NCBI GenBank assembly: GCA_905478855.1
Contig: CAJQKF010000136.1
Coordinates: forward strand, 1-43,013
DNA: 43,013 nucleotides
Direction of reading: 5' to 3'
From: an uncultured Gammaproteobacteria bacterium
GTDB taxonomy: Bacteria > Pseudomonadota > Gammaproteobacteria > Arenicellales > CAJQKF01
Shown one piece after another: positions 24,081 through 32,747 of this stretch; position 1 is the first letter of the stretch; every line of letters starts with the position of its first letter. A program made the position numbers and the translations under genes. Under the pieces are notes generated by a model, which saw only the letters and a program-made list of their open reading frames with translations, was not told the origin of the DNA and searched no databases.

Positions 24081-25219
24081 GTTTTACACGCCCCTCGATA
24101 TGCTTCTAAAACTAAACCGTGAAAATGATGAACCGCATGCTCACTAAGCCCACTTTCCTCAGGATCCACAAGATACCGACCCCGATTAAATGCAGGTGTT
24201 TGCATACCTCGTTGCACACTCTCCACTAATCCGATGTCTTCTGGTTGTAATACATCATCAATGAACTTTATAGCTTCTATCTCGTCATCATTCGGGGTAT
24301 CGGTTTCGAAAAAGAAATCAAATTCTTCATATGTTGTTTCGGGCCCGGTAGGAACAAAACGCCAGACCATGAAATTCCCTCTACCGGGGTAACGCATAAG
24401 TGTGGTGTTGGGCCAAAGATACCATACCGCATGATCTGTTACTGTCGCATTTCCAACATCGTAAGCATTGTTATTAGTGGTTCCTGCCTTGGCTATATGG
24501 CTTGAATAGATACCGTGTGTTTTGACTCTATATGTTTCCATATCTACTAGGGTGCAAAAGTCTCGATGTGCCACCGGGCAGTGATAACATTCCAGAAAAT
24601 TATCAACAATTGATTTCCAGTTTGCCTTAATGTTGTACGTTAACCTATGAGCATGCTTTAACTTCGGTAGGTCTGGTGCGTAACTCATAATTTCGTTAGC
24701 AAGATTGCCCGATTGAGTAGCTAGTGGGGCCGTATCCATATCCAGATTGACAAACACCATGTGACAAAAAATTTCTATCCGTATCGGTTCAAGGTTTATA
24801 GTGGATTTATCAAAGTTCTTTAGTACCTCTGAGCGCCGAGCGGCTTTTAGAGAGCCATCTAAGTTGTAGCACCATGCATGGTAGGGGCATACGATTAGCT
24901 TCTTTCTACCTTCCCCTGATAATAGTTCGTGCCCACGGTGCTTGCACACATTGTAAAAAGCACGAAGTTCCCCATTATGATCCCGAGTCGCAAAAATACT
25001 TTGCCCTTGGATACTTGAGGTAACAAAACTACCGGCTTCTGCGAGTTTTGACTCATGGCATAAAAATTGCCAAGAGCGATGGAAGATTTGCTCCTGATCA
25101 AGCTTCAAGTATGCCGGGTCTTGATAACAACGAGTATTGATTGACCAGGAGTTGAATGGGTCAGGGTCAAAACCTTTGCTGATTTCGGCATATTCAGCCT
25201 GACTCAGTACTGTTTTCAT
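24077..25219 (-). CDS. Rieske non-heme iron oxygenase, alpha subunit (CntA/GbcA-like)
   Basis: The 380-residue protein carries a Rieske [2Fe-2S] motif, Cys92-x-His94 (CKHRGHELL) and Cys111-x2-His114 (CPYHAWCY). The mononuclear iron site is NFLECYHCPVAH with His213 and His218. The bridging residue is Glu210, as in carnitine monooxygenase CntA/YeaW, where most ring-hydroxylating oxygenases have Asp. Closest known functions are carnitine monooxygenase and glycine-betaine monooxygenase, which break a C-N or N-methyl bond of quaternary amines. No ferredoxin-reductase partner gene is in the window. It is the first gene of a five-gene minus-strand operon and is divergent from the maleate-isomerase-like gene. 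Confidence 0.85.
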   Translation of the reverse strand: MKTVLSQAEYAEISKGFDPDPFNSWSINTRCYQDPAYLKLDQEQIFHRSWQFLCHESKLAEAGSFVTSSIQGQSIFATRDHNGELRAFYNVCKHRGHELLSGEGRKKLIVCPYHAWCYNLDGSLKAARRSEVLKNFDKSTINLEPIRIEIFCHMVFVNLDMDTAPLATQSGNLANEIMSYAPDLPKLKHAHRLTYNIKANWKSIVDNFLECYHCPVAHRDFCTLVDMETYRVKTHGIYSSHIAKAGTTNNNAYDVGNATVTDHAVWYLWPNTTLMRYPGRGNFMVWRFVPTGPETTYEEFDFFFETDTPNDDEIEAIKFIDDVLQPEDIGLVESVQRGMQTPAFNRGRYLVDPEESGLSEHAVHHFHGLVLEAYRGACKT

Positions 25220-25540
25220 AGTTTATTTCCACGATTGCGTTGATACTGAATCTAGCAATAAACGATTACGTGTGATTGATTTATTTCGACACTTCCCGTA
25301 CATAAATCGACAATTTAGCGTACCAAAATGACAAATGAATACTCCAATTGTAAGTATCCGTTCCTCGGTATACGTTTTGTAATTAGTGGTTTCGCAGAAT
25401 GCGCATATATGATTTCTGAATAAAGCTAATTTACAATGGAAATAATAAAACGCCAATTTGTAATCCATATTACTATTAGTCATTAATAAATTGACATTTC
25501 CTTCATCAAGTCTCGAGTAACTTATATAGAGGACTTAAAA
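25220..25540. promoter_or_regulatory. Divergent control region between Rieske operon and racemase-like gene
   Basis: These 321 AT-rich bases hold no convincing gene. They contain TTTTGTAATTAG at 25375-25386, an inverted partner CTAATTTACAA at 25426-25436, and a further AATTTGTAAT at 25455-25464. These three related boxes could bind a regulator. TTGACA at 25491-25496 resembles a -35 element for the plus-strand gene, but no well-spaced -10 is obvious. Confidence 0.35.
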
Positions 25541-26365
25541 ATGATTAAAAGCGAATTTAGCAATACGACTGAATTGCATCAAAGGTTACAGTCCGATCAA
25601 AACGCAGATCAAACCACTGATTGGAAAACACTGCAATGTGAATTGGATGATGGTCCCGCACCTCGAGCCTCCATAGGTCTTATTGCATTAGCAAGTGATA
25701 GCGTAATAGAACCAGAGCTGCGCCGATTTTTACCAATTGATGGTGTAGGGATGCATGTTAATCGTATTCCCATGCCAAAAGTGGTAAGCATCGATACGTT
25801 GGGAGGAATGGCAGAGGATATAGCCTCAACCACACATGGCCTTATGCCAGACGGTAGGTTGGATGTGATTGCGTTTGGCTGTACTTCTGGAGCAATGACG
25901 ATTGGTGCCGCTAAGGTTGCTGAGCTAATTCAAAAGGCACGTCCTGGTGTTCCCTGTACCGATCCGATTAGTGCAGGGCTTAAAGGTTTGCGAGCACTGG
26001 ACTGCAGGCGTATTGGTCTTATCACACCTTATGTAGATTCGGTGAACCGTGTAGTTGAAAACTACATTAGGGAGCAGGGCATGGAAATAGTTGTTAAAGG
26101 TAGTTTTAATCAAGCGGGTGATCCACAAATTTGTCGTATACCACCTAATGCTATTTTGGAAGCTGGAGCTCAACTTAAAGAAGCAGATATCGACGCTTTG
26201 TTTGTTTCTTGTACAGCACTGCGAACCTCGTCAATAATACAGAAGTTGGAATCAACGCTGGGCAAACCAGTAGTCGCGAGTAACCAGGCGCTTGCCTGGG
26301 ATTGTCTGCGCCTTTCAGGTTTCACCGATCCAGTGGAGGGTTATGGTCAGTTGCTGCGCATATAA
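25541..26365 (+). CDS. Maleate isomerase / arylmalonate decarboxylase / EutA-like Asp/Glu racemase superfamily protein
   Basis: The 274-residue protein has the two-lobed Asp/Glu racemase fold. One catalytic cysteine is in AFGCTSGAMTIG (Cys114) and the other in FVSCTALRTSSII (Cys224), the spacing seen in maleate cis-trans isomerases and ectoine-utilisation EutA. RRIGLITPYVDSVNRVV is the conserved second-lobe start. The ATG at 25541 is preceded by AGAGGA. It is divergent from the Rieske operon and its stop is only 14 bases from the convergent TRAP permease stop. Its role is therefore probably in the same catabolic pathway, acting on a small diacid or hydroxy acid. Confidence 0.75.
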   Translation: MIKSEFSNTTELHQRLQSDQNADQTTDWKTLQCELDDGPAPRASIGLIALASDSVIEPELRRFLPIDGVGMHVNRIPMPKVVSIDTLGGMAEDIASTTHGLMPDGRLDVIAFGCTSGAMTIGAAKVAELIQKARPGVPCTDPISAGLKGLRALDCRRIGLITPYVDSVNRVVENYIREQGMEIVVKGSFNQAGDPQICRIPPNAILEAGAQLKEADIDALFVSCTALRTSSIIQKLESTLGKPVVASNQALAWDCLRLSGFTDPVEGYGQLLRI

Positions 26366-26379
26366 AAATACTTCAGTGG

Positions 26380-27687
26380 CTAACCGGTGGTCATTAGTTT
26401 CGGTAGATACAGAGCAATTTGTGGAAACGCCGTAATTAAAACAATTGCAACGGCAATCATTAGAAAAAACGGTAAAGCTGCCTTGGCTATGTAAAGAATA
26501 TCCTTTCCTGTAAGCGACTGAATAACGAACAAATTAAATCCAACGGGTGGAGTTATTTGTGACATTTCGACGACAAGAACAAGAAATATGCCAAACCAGA
26601 TAAGATCTATATTGGCTTGCGCGACCATCGGTAAGACAATAGAAGTTGTCAGTAATACAATGGAAATTCCATCGAGAAAGCAACCGAGTACCACAAAAAA
26701 TATTGTTAGGTACAAAATGAGTGCGATAGAGGATAGTCCCTGAGTGGCTATCCACTCTGCTAATGCATTCGGAATGCCAACAAAGCCCATGGCGAGGGTG
26801 AGAAAGTGTGCACCGATGAGAATCAGACCGAGCATGCAGGAGCTTTTTACAGCGCCGAGTATGCTTTGCTTAAAACTAGTTATGCTAAAGCTTCCGGTAA
26901 GAAGCGATAACAATAATGCGCCAGAAACGCCAAATGCGGCGGCCTCGGTGGGTGTTGCTATACCTTGGTAAATCGATCCCAATACGCCGCCAATTAAAGC
27001 CACAATAGGCAACAATTTTTTAAGCGCGATTAGTTTATCTGCAAAGCTATAGAATTCACTGTTCTGATCAGCAGCGCCTTTATCTTTAAGTAATGACCAG
27101 CCCATGGTGTACAGCATGAACAAGCCAACTAGCATTGCACCCGGCAATGCCCCAGCAAGAAATAAACGGGCAATACTGATTTCGGCGGCGACACCATACA
27201 CAATGAGAATAATGGACGGAGGGATCAGCAGGCCCAACGTGCCTGAGCCGGCCAATGTGCCTATGGACATGGAGTCATCATAGCCTCGTCGAGAAAGCTC
27301 AGGTAGCGTCATCCGCCCTATGGTGGCCGCAGTGGCTGCTGAGGAGCCCGAGACGGCTGCAAATATCCCGCAGCTTAGTATATTTACATGCAGTAGTTTG
27401 CCTGGAAGTTTAGACAAAATTGGCGCTAGTCCTTGGAATAAATCCTCTGATAGACGTGTGCGAAATAGAATTTCCCCCATCCAGATGAACAACGGCAGAG
27501 CGGTTAACGACCAGGAGGTTGTTGCGCTCCAAGAAGAGGTGCCAAGCAATAAGCCAATGCTGGAGTTTTCGATTAAAATCAACCCGAGAATGGCTAAGCC
27601 CGTAAGCGTTAGTGAGATCCATATGCCGCTAACCAGCATTAACAGCATTGAAATGGCGAGAATTGCGCTGATAACTGACATGTCCAT
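26380..27687 (-). CDS. TRAP transporter large permease subunit (DctM type)
   Basis: A 435-residue integral membrane protein with about twelve hydrophobic segments and the DctM signatures: LPLFIWMGEILFRTRLSEDL near residue 65, SGSSAATAATIGRMTLPEL, and LAGSGTLGLLIPPSIILIVY. The late SQITPPVGFNLFVIQ motif is also present. It uses the sodium gradient to import the ligand presented by the periplasmic binding protein. It follows the small permease gene by three bases and is the last gene of the DUF1445-TRAP operon. Confidence 0.9.
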   Translation of the reverse strand: MDMSVISAILAISMLLMLVSGIWISLTLTGLAILGLILIENSSIGLLLGTSSWSATTSWSLTALPLFIWMGEILFRTRLSEDLFQGLAPILSKLPGKLLHVNILSCGIFAAVSGSSAATAATIGRMTLPELSRRGYDDSMSIGTLAGSGTLGLLIPPSIILIVYGVAAEISIARLFLAGALPGAMLVGLFMLYTMGWSLLKDKGAADQNSEFYSFADKLIALKKLLPIVALIGGVLGSIYQGIATPTEAAAFGVSGALLLSLLTGSFSITSFKQSILGAVKSSCMLGLILIGAHFLTLAMGFVGIPNALAEWIATQGLSSIALILYLTIFFVVLGCFLDGISIVLLTTSIVLPMVAQANIDLIWFGIFLVLVVEMSQITPPVGFNLFVIQSLTGKDILYIAKAALPFFLMIAVAIVLITAFPQIALYLPKLMTTG

Positions 27688-27690
27688 TTG

Positions 27691-28206
27691 CTATTCCTCG
27701 CTGGCCAGTTCATCTTCGTTTTGAATATAACCGGGTGTCTTCCCTAGTAGCATTTGTATTGATGAATCGACGAATGCAATGAATAAACACACAGATCCTA
27801 TTGCCATTGGTAACTGCACTGCCCATAGAGGCACAACCAGATAGGTATCAGTTACGTCGCCATAATCGTATGATTCGTAAACAGTAAATACAGTGTAATA
27901 GGCTAGAAATGCAACAATTAATATTCCAATCATCATGTTTATTGACTCGAAGACCTTCCGTACTCCTTTCGGTAATCGCATTAACATGATGGTGACACGA
28001 ATATGACCGCCAGCATTAAATGTGTAGGCTAACCCAAAAAATAAAGTGGCCGATAATAACCACCCGGCAAAATCTTCAGAAGAGGGGATGACTACCCCCA
28101 TAAATCGCGCAACAATTTGCGCGAGTATCAATAATGTCATTAATATAAGACACATACCGGAACCCCATGCCGAGGTAAGGTAGAACATATTTCTGATAGC
28201 AGTCAT
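27691..28206 (-). CDS. TRAP transporter small permease subunit (DctQ type)
   Basis: A 171-residue protein with four transmembrane helices, the expected size for DctQ. The family motif around the second helix is visible (SEDFAGWLLSATLFFGLAYTF, then GGHIRVTI). The acidic C-terminal tail is longer than average. It is placed directly before the large permease gene and downstream of an intrinsic terminator that follows the binding-protein gene. The permease pair is therefore probably made at a lower level than the binding protein. Confidence 0.85.
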   Translation of the reverse strand: MTAIRNMFYLTSAWGSGMCLILMTLLILAQIVARFMGVVIPSSEDFAGWLLSATLFFGLAYTFNAGGHIRVTIMLMRLPKGVRKVFESINMMIGILIVAFLAYYTVFTVYESYDYGDVTDTYLVVPLWAVQLPMAIGSVCLFIAFVDSSIQMLLGKTPGYIQNEDELASEE

Positions 28207-28265
28207 ATAGCTAACCGGTGATGACTAAAGAGTAAAGCGGATTATTCAACGCTAGAAAAACTAAG

Positions 28266-28298
28266 AAAAAAAAACGCGTCGTAATGACGCGTTTTTTT
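28266..28298 (-). terminator. Intrinsic terminator/attenuator between TRAP binding protein and permease genes
   Basis: Stem ACGCGTC / GACGCGT with loop GTAAT is flanked by nine A residues on one side and seven T residues on the other, so it can work on both strands. It sits 29 bases after the binding-protein stop and about 60 bases before the small permease start. This is typical of a partial terminator that lets the soluble binding protein exceed the permeases. Confidence 0.85.
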
Positions 28299-28327
28299 GA
28301 TCAGGGTTATCATACCCCATTTTTCGA

Positions 28328-29293
28328 CTATTGGTTAAAGTTGGCAATTATTGCTGTACCAGTTTCACCAGATTCGTCGAGCCATTCTTTAACCATGGTT
28401 TTGCCGATTGCACGTAACTCAGATTGCAATGTGTCTGATGGAGCGCTTACTGTCATGCCTTTATCACGAAGAACATTAGTATGCTCCACACCATTTTTAC
28501 GACCTAATTCCCAACCAGCCTTTTCTGCATTAGCTGCGGCGGCCATTACAATGTTTTGAGTATCAGCATCTAATTTATCGAAGATTTTTTTGTTAACGAA
28601 TACCATGTTCTTTGGTATCCATGCGCTCACCGTAGTGAAGTGGGAAATGTAATCCCAGCTCTGATTATTTACACCCGTGCTTGGTGAGGTGACCATCGCA
28701 TCGATAACGCTGGTAGTGAACGCCTGGGCTACATCACTGAACGGCACGTTAACCGGTGTGGTGCCCATTAGGTCCGCTAGGCGGGATGTGGTTGGGCTAT
28801 AAGCGCGCATCTTCAAACCTTTAATATCGGCCAGGCTATTAACTGGTTTATTAGAGTATAAATCCTGAGCGGGCCATGGCACGGTGTAAAGTAATTTGAG
28901 ACCGTCTTCTTCTAATTGCTTCTCTATTTCAGGTTTAGATGCTTTATATAGCTTCATCGCTGCATCAAAATCCGTGGCGAGAAAGGGAATGTTGTCTAGC
29001 TTGAAAATTGGATTATCATTTCCGAGTCGGCCGATAAAGACTTCACCGATCTGTACTTGACGCGACTTTACTGCGCGATGAATTTCGGGGTGCTTAATTA
29101 AAGACCCACCAGAATGAACTTTTATAGATAATGCGTCACCTGCATTGGCAGATACCTCTTCAGCAAATAATCGAGCGACTTGGGTCGGATGGTTGGCATC
29201 GCCGTACGGCGTTGGCATGTCCCATTTATCGGCAAATGTTGGGCTAGAAAGTGATAAGCCGATTATGGCTGCCATGAGTGTAGAGTGCTTCAT
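28328..29293 (-). CDS. TRAP transporter periplasmic solute-binding protein (DctP type)
   Basis: A 321-residue protein with a Sec signal peptide, MKHSTLMAAIIGLSLSSPTFA, probably cleaved after TFA. The DctP core follows: LFAEEVSANAGDALSIKVH, the conserved arginine region PVNSLADIKGLKMRAYSP around residue 165-180 that contacts the carboxylate of the ligand, VPFSDVAQAFTTSVIDAMVT, and the SPSTGVNNQSW stretch. The ligand is an organic acid or similar anion; the catabolic genes nearby suggest it feeds their pathway. The DUF1445 gene is 51 bases upstream. Confidence 0.9.
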   Translation of the reverse strand: MKHSTLMAAIIGLSLSSPTFADKWDMPTPYGDANHPTQVARLFAEEVSANAGDALSIKVHSGGSLIKHPEIHRAVKSRQVQIGEVFIGRLGNDNPIFKLDNIPFLATDFDAAMKLYKASKPEIEKQLEEDGLKLLYTVPWPAQDLYSNKPVNSLADIKGLKMRAYSPTTSRLADLMGTTPVNVPFSDVAQAFTTSVIDAMVTSPSTGVNNQSWDYISHFTTVSAWIPKNMVFVNKKIFDKLDADTQNIVMAAAANAEKAGWELGRKNGVEHTNVLRDKGMTVSAPSDTLQSELRAIGKTMVKEWLDESGETGTAIIANFNQ

Positions 29294-29344
29294 AGATTCC
29301 TCTTCGTATCTTTGTGGTTTTGTATAAAGTTGATAAATTGATTT

Positions 29345-30172
29345 TTATGCAGTTACTGATGTTTCTTTCCAGTACTGATTCGCTGTAGTTCCTGCAGTAG
29401 GCTGACTTAGTTGTGGGTAGGTGTAATCGCTAATTAACATTTTCCCCGGGGCGTGGGTCACAACCAAAGGTAATTGCGCGCTGGTCACCGCTTGTTGTGT
29501 TGTTACTCCACAGGCCCAATAGACAAATACATCATCTTCTTCTAATGGCACAGCCGTTCCATACTCGGGGTTTTGCAAGTCTTTGATTCCAATATCGTGG
29601 GGAGATCCAATATGAATTGGCGAGCCGTGTGCCTTGGGAAATTGACCGGTTATTTGTATAACTCGCTCAATGTCTTGTTGTTTGAACGGACGCATAGTAA
29701 CAACCATGTTGCAGCTAAAGTGCTCAGTAGCGCTAGTCTGAATGTTAGTATCATACATTGATACATTGGTATTCAACGTGATATTTCTAACGCTTAGGCC
29801 CTGTTCAATCAATGCGTTTTCAAACGAAAAAGAGCAACCGAGCACGATAGCTACTGAATCATCATGCCAATAGTCATCGATATTGTTAGTAACCGATTTG
29901 AAAACTCCGTCCCGGTAAATATTGTATTGAGGTACATCGCGACGGATGTCGATATTTTGGCCTAGTTCAGACAGGGCTGGATTACCGACGGCGGACACAC
30001 CGATAATTGGGCAAGGTTTTGGGTTCTTATTGCAATAATCGATAAACTCGTTGGCGTACAGTTGCGGCAACACGACGACATTTCCTTGCACTAAATCGGG
30101 CATCAAGCCACTGGTATTGGCTTGATATTGATTGCTGCGAATCTGCGCTCGTACTTCACTAAGAGTGTTCAA
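29345..30172 (-). CDS. DUF1445 family protein (putative hydro-lyase / D-glutamate cyclase-like)
   Basis: A 275-residue protein of the DUF1445 family (PF07286; annotated as putative hydro-lyase, with a mitochondrial D-glutamate cyclase among distant relatives). It has VLGCSFSFENALIEQGL, CNMVVTMRPF, SPHDIGI, DVFVYWACGVTTQQAV and THAPGKMLISD, all at the expected positions. Length is typical. It begins the minus-strand operon with the TRAP transporter genes, an association seen elsewhere for this family. With the racemase-like gene nearby, a role on a small hydroxy or amino acid taken up by the transporter is plausible. Confidence 0.85.
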   Translation of the reverse strand: MNTLSEVRAQIRSNQYQANTSGLMPDLVQGNVVVLPQLYANEFIDYCNKNPKPCPIIGVSAVGNPALSELGQNIDIRRDVPQYNIYRDGVFKSVTNNIDDYWHDDSVAIVLGCSFSFENALIEQGLSVRNITLNTNVSMYDTNIQTSATEHFSCNMVVTMRPFKQQDIERVIQITGQFPKAHGSPIHIGSPHDIGIKDLQNPEYGTAVPLEEDDVFVYWACGVTTQQAVTSAQLPLVVTHAPGKMLISDYTYPQLSQPTAGTTANQYWKETSVTA

Positions 30173-30250
30173 ATATTTACTCGATAATTTGGTGAATGCC
30201 TAATCATAATGGGAAATTTTGCTTATGTCGGAGTACCATATACAATCCAT

Positions 30251-30301
30251 TCTATAAATACAAATTATGATTATTTTTGAATTTCTATAAATAAAATTTA
30301 T
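30251..30301. promoter_or_regulatory. Repeated TCTATAAATA boxes and palindrome upstream of the DUF1445-TRAP operon
   Basis: TCTATAAATA occurs exactly at 30251-30260 and again at 30284-30293, 33 bases apart (about three helical turns). The second copy continues into the perfect palindrome ATAAAT-AAA-ATTTAT (30287-30301). The site lies between the LysR gene and the DUF1445 gene, so it is a strong candidate operator for that LysR regulator or another dimeric factor. Confidence 0.45.
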
Positions 30302-30320
30302 GGAAAGGCTGGTTATTTGC

Positions 30321-31208
30321 CTATTTTGGTTGGGTCATAATAGTCTTTGCGAGCTCGATCATCGGTAATAGTTCAGGTTTATGGGGAGTCATAGGGTAGG
30401 ATGCGGTAAATGTCAGGTCCGACGGACGCCAGTCGGCATTAATAATATTAAGTTGACCTCGCTTCACATCATCTTCTATAACCGCATATGGAAGTGCAGC
30501 AATACCCACTCCATCCAGTACCAGTCGATGACAAACCGCTAAAGATGTTGATGCAAAGATGCGCGCTGGTCTTTCGGATGATTTTGCAAACTCCCGGGTA
30601 ATTTCATTGTATGGGATGGTATTACGTGCATACGTCAAGATTGGCCATTCGGCGAGTGAGGCGACGGCGACACCTTTGTTAGGTACCTTTAATTCCGGGC
30701 TAGCAACCCAAACTAGAGGAACCGTCGCGAGATGATGGTTAACGATCGTTGGATTCGGCAGTGGGCCTAAGAGAAAGGCAATATCAATTGAACTGTCGAG
30801 TAAGAGCTTAGTGAGGTTAACTGAAACATCGACGGTAAGCTCAGTTGTCACACCCGGTACATCTTCCTGAAATCGTTTTAAGAACGTTGACAACCACGAA
30901 TGGGCAACCGTCTCTGACACACCGAGTCGTAATAGGCCGGAATACGCCGCAGCATTATTTGCAATATTGGTAAACTCTTTAGTGAAATAGACCAATTTCT
31001 CTGCGTAGGGGAGTAGTTCGTGCCCCTTTGGCGTGAGCATGACCCGGGAGTTTCCATCGCGTTCGAATAGCCTTACATCAAGTTCTTTCTCCAGATTAGC
31101 TATTCGTGATGAAATAGCAGGCTGGGTGGTGAATTGCTGTTCTGCAGCCTTACTAAAACTCCTTAGCTTAGCAACCCAAAAAAAAGCTTCTATACGCTTA
31201 TAGTTCAT
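30321..31208 (-). CDS. LysR-family transcriptional regulator
   Basis: A 295-residue LysR-type regulator. The N-terminal winged helix-turn-helix is clear: MNYKRIEAFFWVAKLRSFSK, then AAEQQFTTQPAISSRIANLE and KELDVRLFERDG. A linker helix and a two-part effector-binding domain follow (GLLRLGVSETVAHSWLSTFL, VDVSVNLTKLLLDSSIDIAF, VLDGVGIAALPYAV). It is transcribed in the same direction as, and directly upstream of, the DUF1445-TRAP operon (148-base gap with repeat boxes). It is the likely regulator of uptake and catabolism in this region. Confidence 0.9.
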   Translation of the reverse strand: MNYKRIEAFFWVAKLRSFSKAAEQQFTTQPAISSRIANLEKELDVRLFERDGNSRVMLTPKGHELLPYAEKLVYFTKEFTNIANNAAAYSGLLRLGVSETVAHSWLSTFLKRFQEDVPGVTTELTVDVSVNLTKLLLDSSIDIAFLLGPLPNPTIVNHHLATVPLVWVASPELKVPNKGVAVASLAEWPILTYARNTIPYNEITREFAKSSERPARIFASTSLAVCHRLVLDGVGIAALPYAVIEDDVKRGQLNIINADWRPSDLTFTASYPMTPHKPELLPMIELAKTIMTQPK

Positions 31209-31234
31209 ATAAATTCCACACGTCGAAGATTCTG

Positions 31235-31408
31235 TTAATCAGGACTCGCGTCTATATCGACGAGATGAAAGTCGATAAAACCGTCTTTTATATCGGTTTT
31301 CTGAGCTTCCGATAGATTATCCACCACATTGATGGATTCAACATGGCTGGGGACGTAAAATTCTGTTGTACATAGTATGAATAATTTTTCCGATTTGCGT
31401 ACAATCAT
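31235..31408 (-). CDS. Small ORF of 57 codons, hypothetical
   Basis: An ATG-initiated frame encodes 57 residues. It starts MIVRKSEKLFILCTTEFYV and has an acidic C-terminal half (SEAQKTDIKDGFIDFHLVDI, then DASPD-stop). Amino acid composition looks protein-like, not random. The stop is 26 bases upstream of the LysR start, so it could be co-transcribed with the regulator. No strong ribosome binding site is seen and I recognise no family. The call is tentative. Confidence 0.3.
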   Translation of the reverse strand: MIVRKSEKLFILCTTEFYVPSHVESINVVDNLSEAQKTDIKDGFIDFHLVDIDASPD

Positions 31409-31661
31409 TTAATGATCTTTGCGTGAATGGTTTTTTCTACTCATGCTTCGGTTAATCGCAAACAATCGTTCATTTATACAAGCACAAACTGCATGTTTGT
31501 GTGTATTTCTGTATTGTTAATGGGAGCATCTCTATTCTCACAAAGCACTCATACAACTGAATAATAACACTTTCCACTTTACACTTTAGTTTTGCGATAG
31601 ATTAGCGCAAAGAGTCGAGTTAAAAGAATTGAAAAAGATAGCCTTACACGAGTCATAACAA
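31409..31661. other. Intergenic region upstream of hemH
   Basis: The 453 bases between the LysR start and hemH contain the small ORF above and this AT-rich remainder. It must hold the hemH promoter and probably that of the LysR gene. GCGATAGATTAGCGC at 31593-31607 contains a short inverted GCG..CGC element. No other gene, RNA or repeat is apparent. Confidence 0.4.
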
Positions 31662-32747
31662 ATGAAATACATAGGTCAAACAAACTTTTCCCATAGCGAA
31701 CAGCCAAAAGTGGGCGTGCTGGTTACTAATTTAGGTACACCCCAAGCGCCTACCAGCAAAGCCTTGCGAAAATACCTTGGGCAGTTTTTAGCCGATCCAC
31801 GGGTGGTAGAAGTGCCACGCTTGCTATGGCGTTGTATTTTGCATGGGGTTATTTTACGTATTAGACCCCGACGTTCGGCAGCTGCGTATAAAACAGTTTG
31901 GACGGATGAGGGCTCACCGCTTATGACACATACCCAGGCCCAATGTGATGCGCTTTCGCAATCACTAAACAAACGGTATGGCGATAATGTCGTGGTCGCC
32001 TTTGCAATGCGTTACGGTGAACCGTCAGTTTCTGGTGCTATTCATGGGATGCAACAACAGGGAGTGCGACGTTTACTTGTCTTGCCGCTGTATCCCCAAT
32101 ATTCAGCAGCAACTACTGCCTCAACGTTTGATGCCATAGCGGGAGATTTTACGCGTCGTCGTTGGTTGCCGGATTTTCGATTCATTAGTCACTACCATGA
32201 CTATCCACCCTATATTGAAGCATTAGCGAAGAGTATTGAAGGTCACTGGGAGAAGCATGGCCGTGCAGATAAACTATTAATGTCTTATCACGGTATTCCA
32301 TTTCGCTATTTAAAAAATGGTGATCCGTATCATTGTGAATGTCATAAAACATCGCGCTTGTTAGCGGAGCGTCTGGCTTTAACTAAGGATGGCTATATGA
32401 CAACGTTTCAATCTCGTTTTGGTCGCGAAGAATGGTTAAAACCTTATACGGATCACACATTAAAAGCATTACCAGAGCAAGGCGTAAAGTCAGTACAAAT
32501 AGTCTGCCCCGGGTTCTCTGCAGACTGTCTAGAAACCATAGAAGAAATTGGTGTGGAAAACCGTGAGTATTTTATGGAGGCCGGCGGCGAGCGCTACGAG
32601 TATATTATGGCGTTAAATGATAGTACCGATCATATTCATGCGTTAACTCAACTTTTAGCTAGTCAGTTGCAGGGCTGGGATATGCCAGAAACTAACGCGG
32701 GAGAAATTACCCAAGCACACTGCGATGCACTTCCTAAAGTAATGTAA
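31662..32747 (+). CDS. hemH: Ferrochelatase
   Basis: HemH inserts ferrous iron into protoporphyrin IX, the last step of haem synthesis. The 361-residue protein has VGVLVTNLGTPQAPTSKALR at the N-terminus, the family segments EGSPLMTHT and VVAFAMRYGEPS, and LPLYPQYSAATTAS. The catalytic His210 is in LLMSYHGIP, and Glu291 is in CPGFSADCLETIEEIG. The length matches proteobacterial enzymes. It stands alone, followed by an intrinsic terminator about 130 bases downstream, so it is probably monocistronic. Confidence 0.97.
   Translation: MKYIGQTNFSHSEQPKVGVLVTNLGTPQAPTSKALRKYLGQFLADPRVVEVPRLLWRCILHGVILRIRPRRSAAAYKTVWTDEGSPLMTHTQAQCDALSQSLNKRYGDNVVVAFAMRYGEPSVSGAIHGMQQQGVRRLLVLPLYPQYSAATTASTFDAIAGDFTRRRWLPDFRFISHYHDYPPYIEALAKSIEGHWEKHGRADKLLMSYHGIPFRYLKNGDPYHCECHKTSRLLAERLALTKDGYMTTFQSRFGREEWLKPYTDHTLKALPEQGVKSVQIVCPGFSADCLETIEEIGVENREYFMEAGGERYEYIMALNDSTDHIHALTQLLASQLQGWDMPETNAGEITQAHCDALPKVM

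Noticed and set aside
25223..25483. An 86-residue ORF in the gap between the Rieske gene and the racemase-like gene
   Set aside because: Its composition is Cys-, Asn- and Tyr-rich as expected from AT-rich non-coding DNA; it has no recognisable motif and it fills the expected divergent promoter region.
28266..28298. An insertion-sequence end or attachment site at the ACGCGTC inverted repeat
   Set aside because: Flanking A and T tracts and the position right after a stop codon fit an intrinsic terminator; no transposase or target duplication is near.
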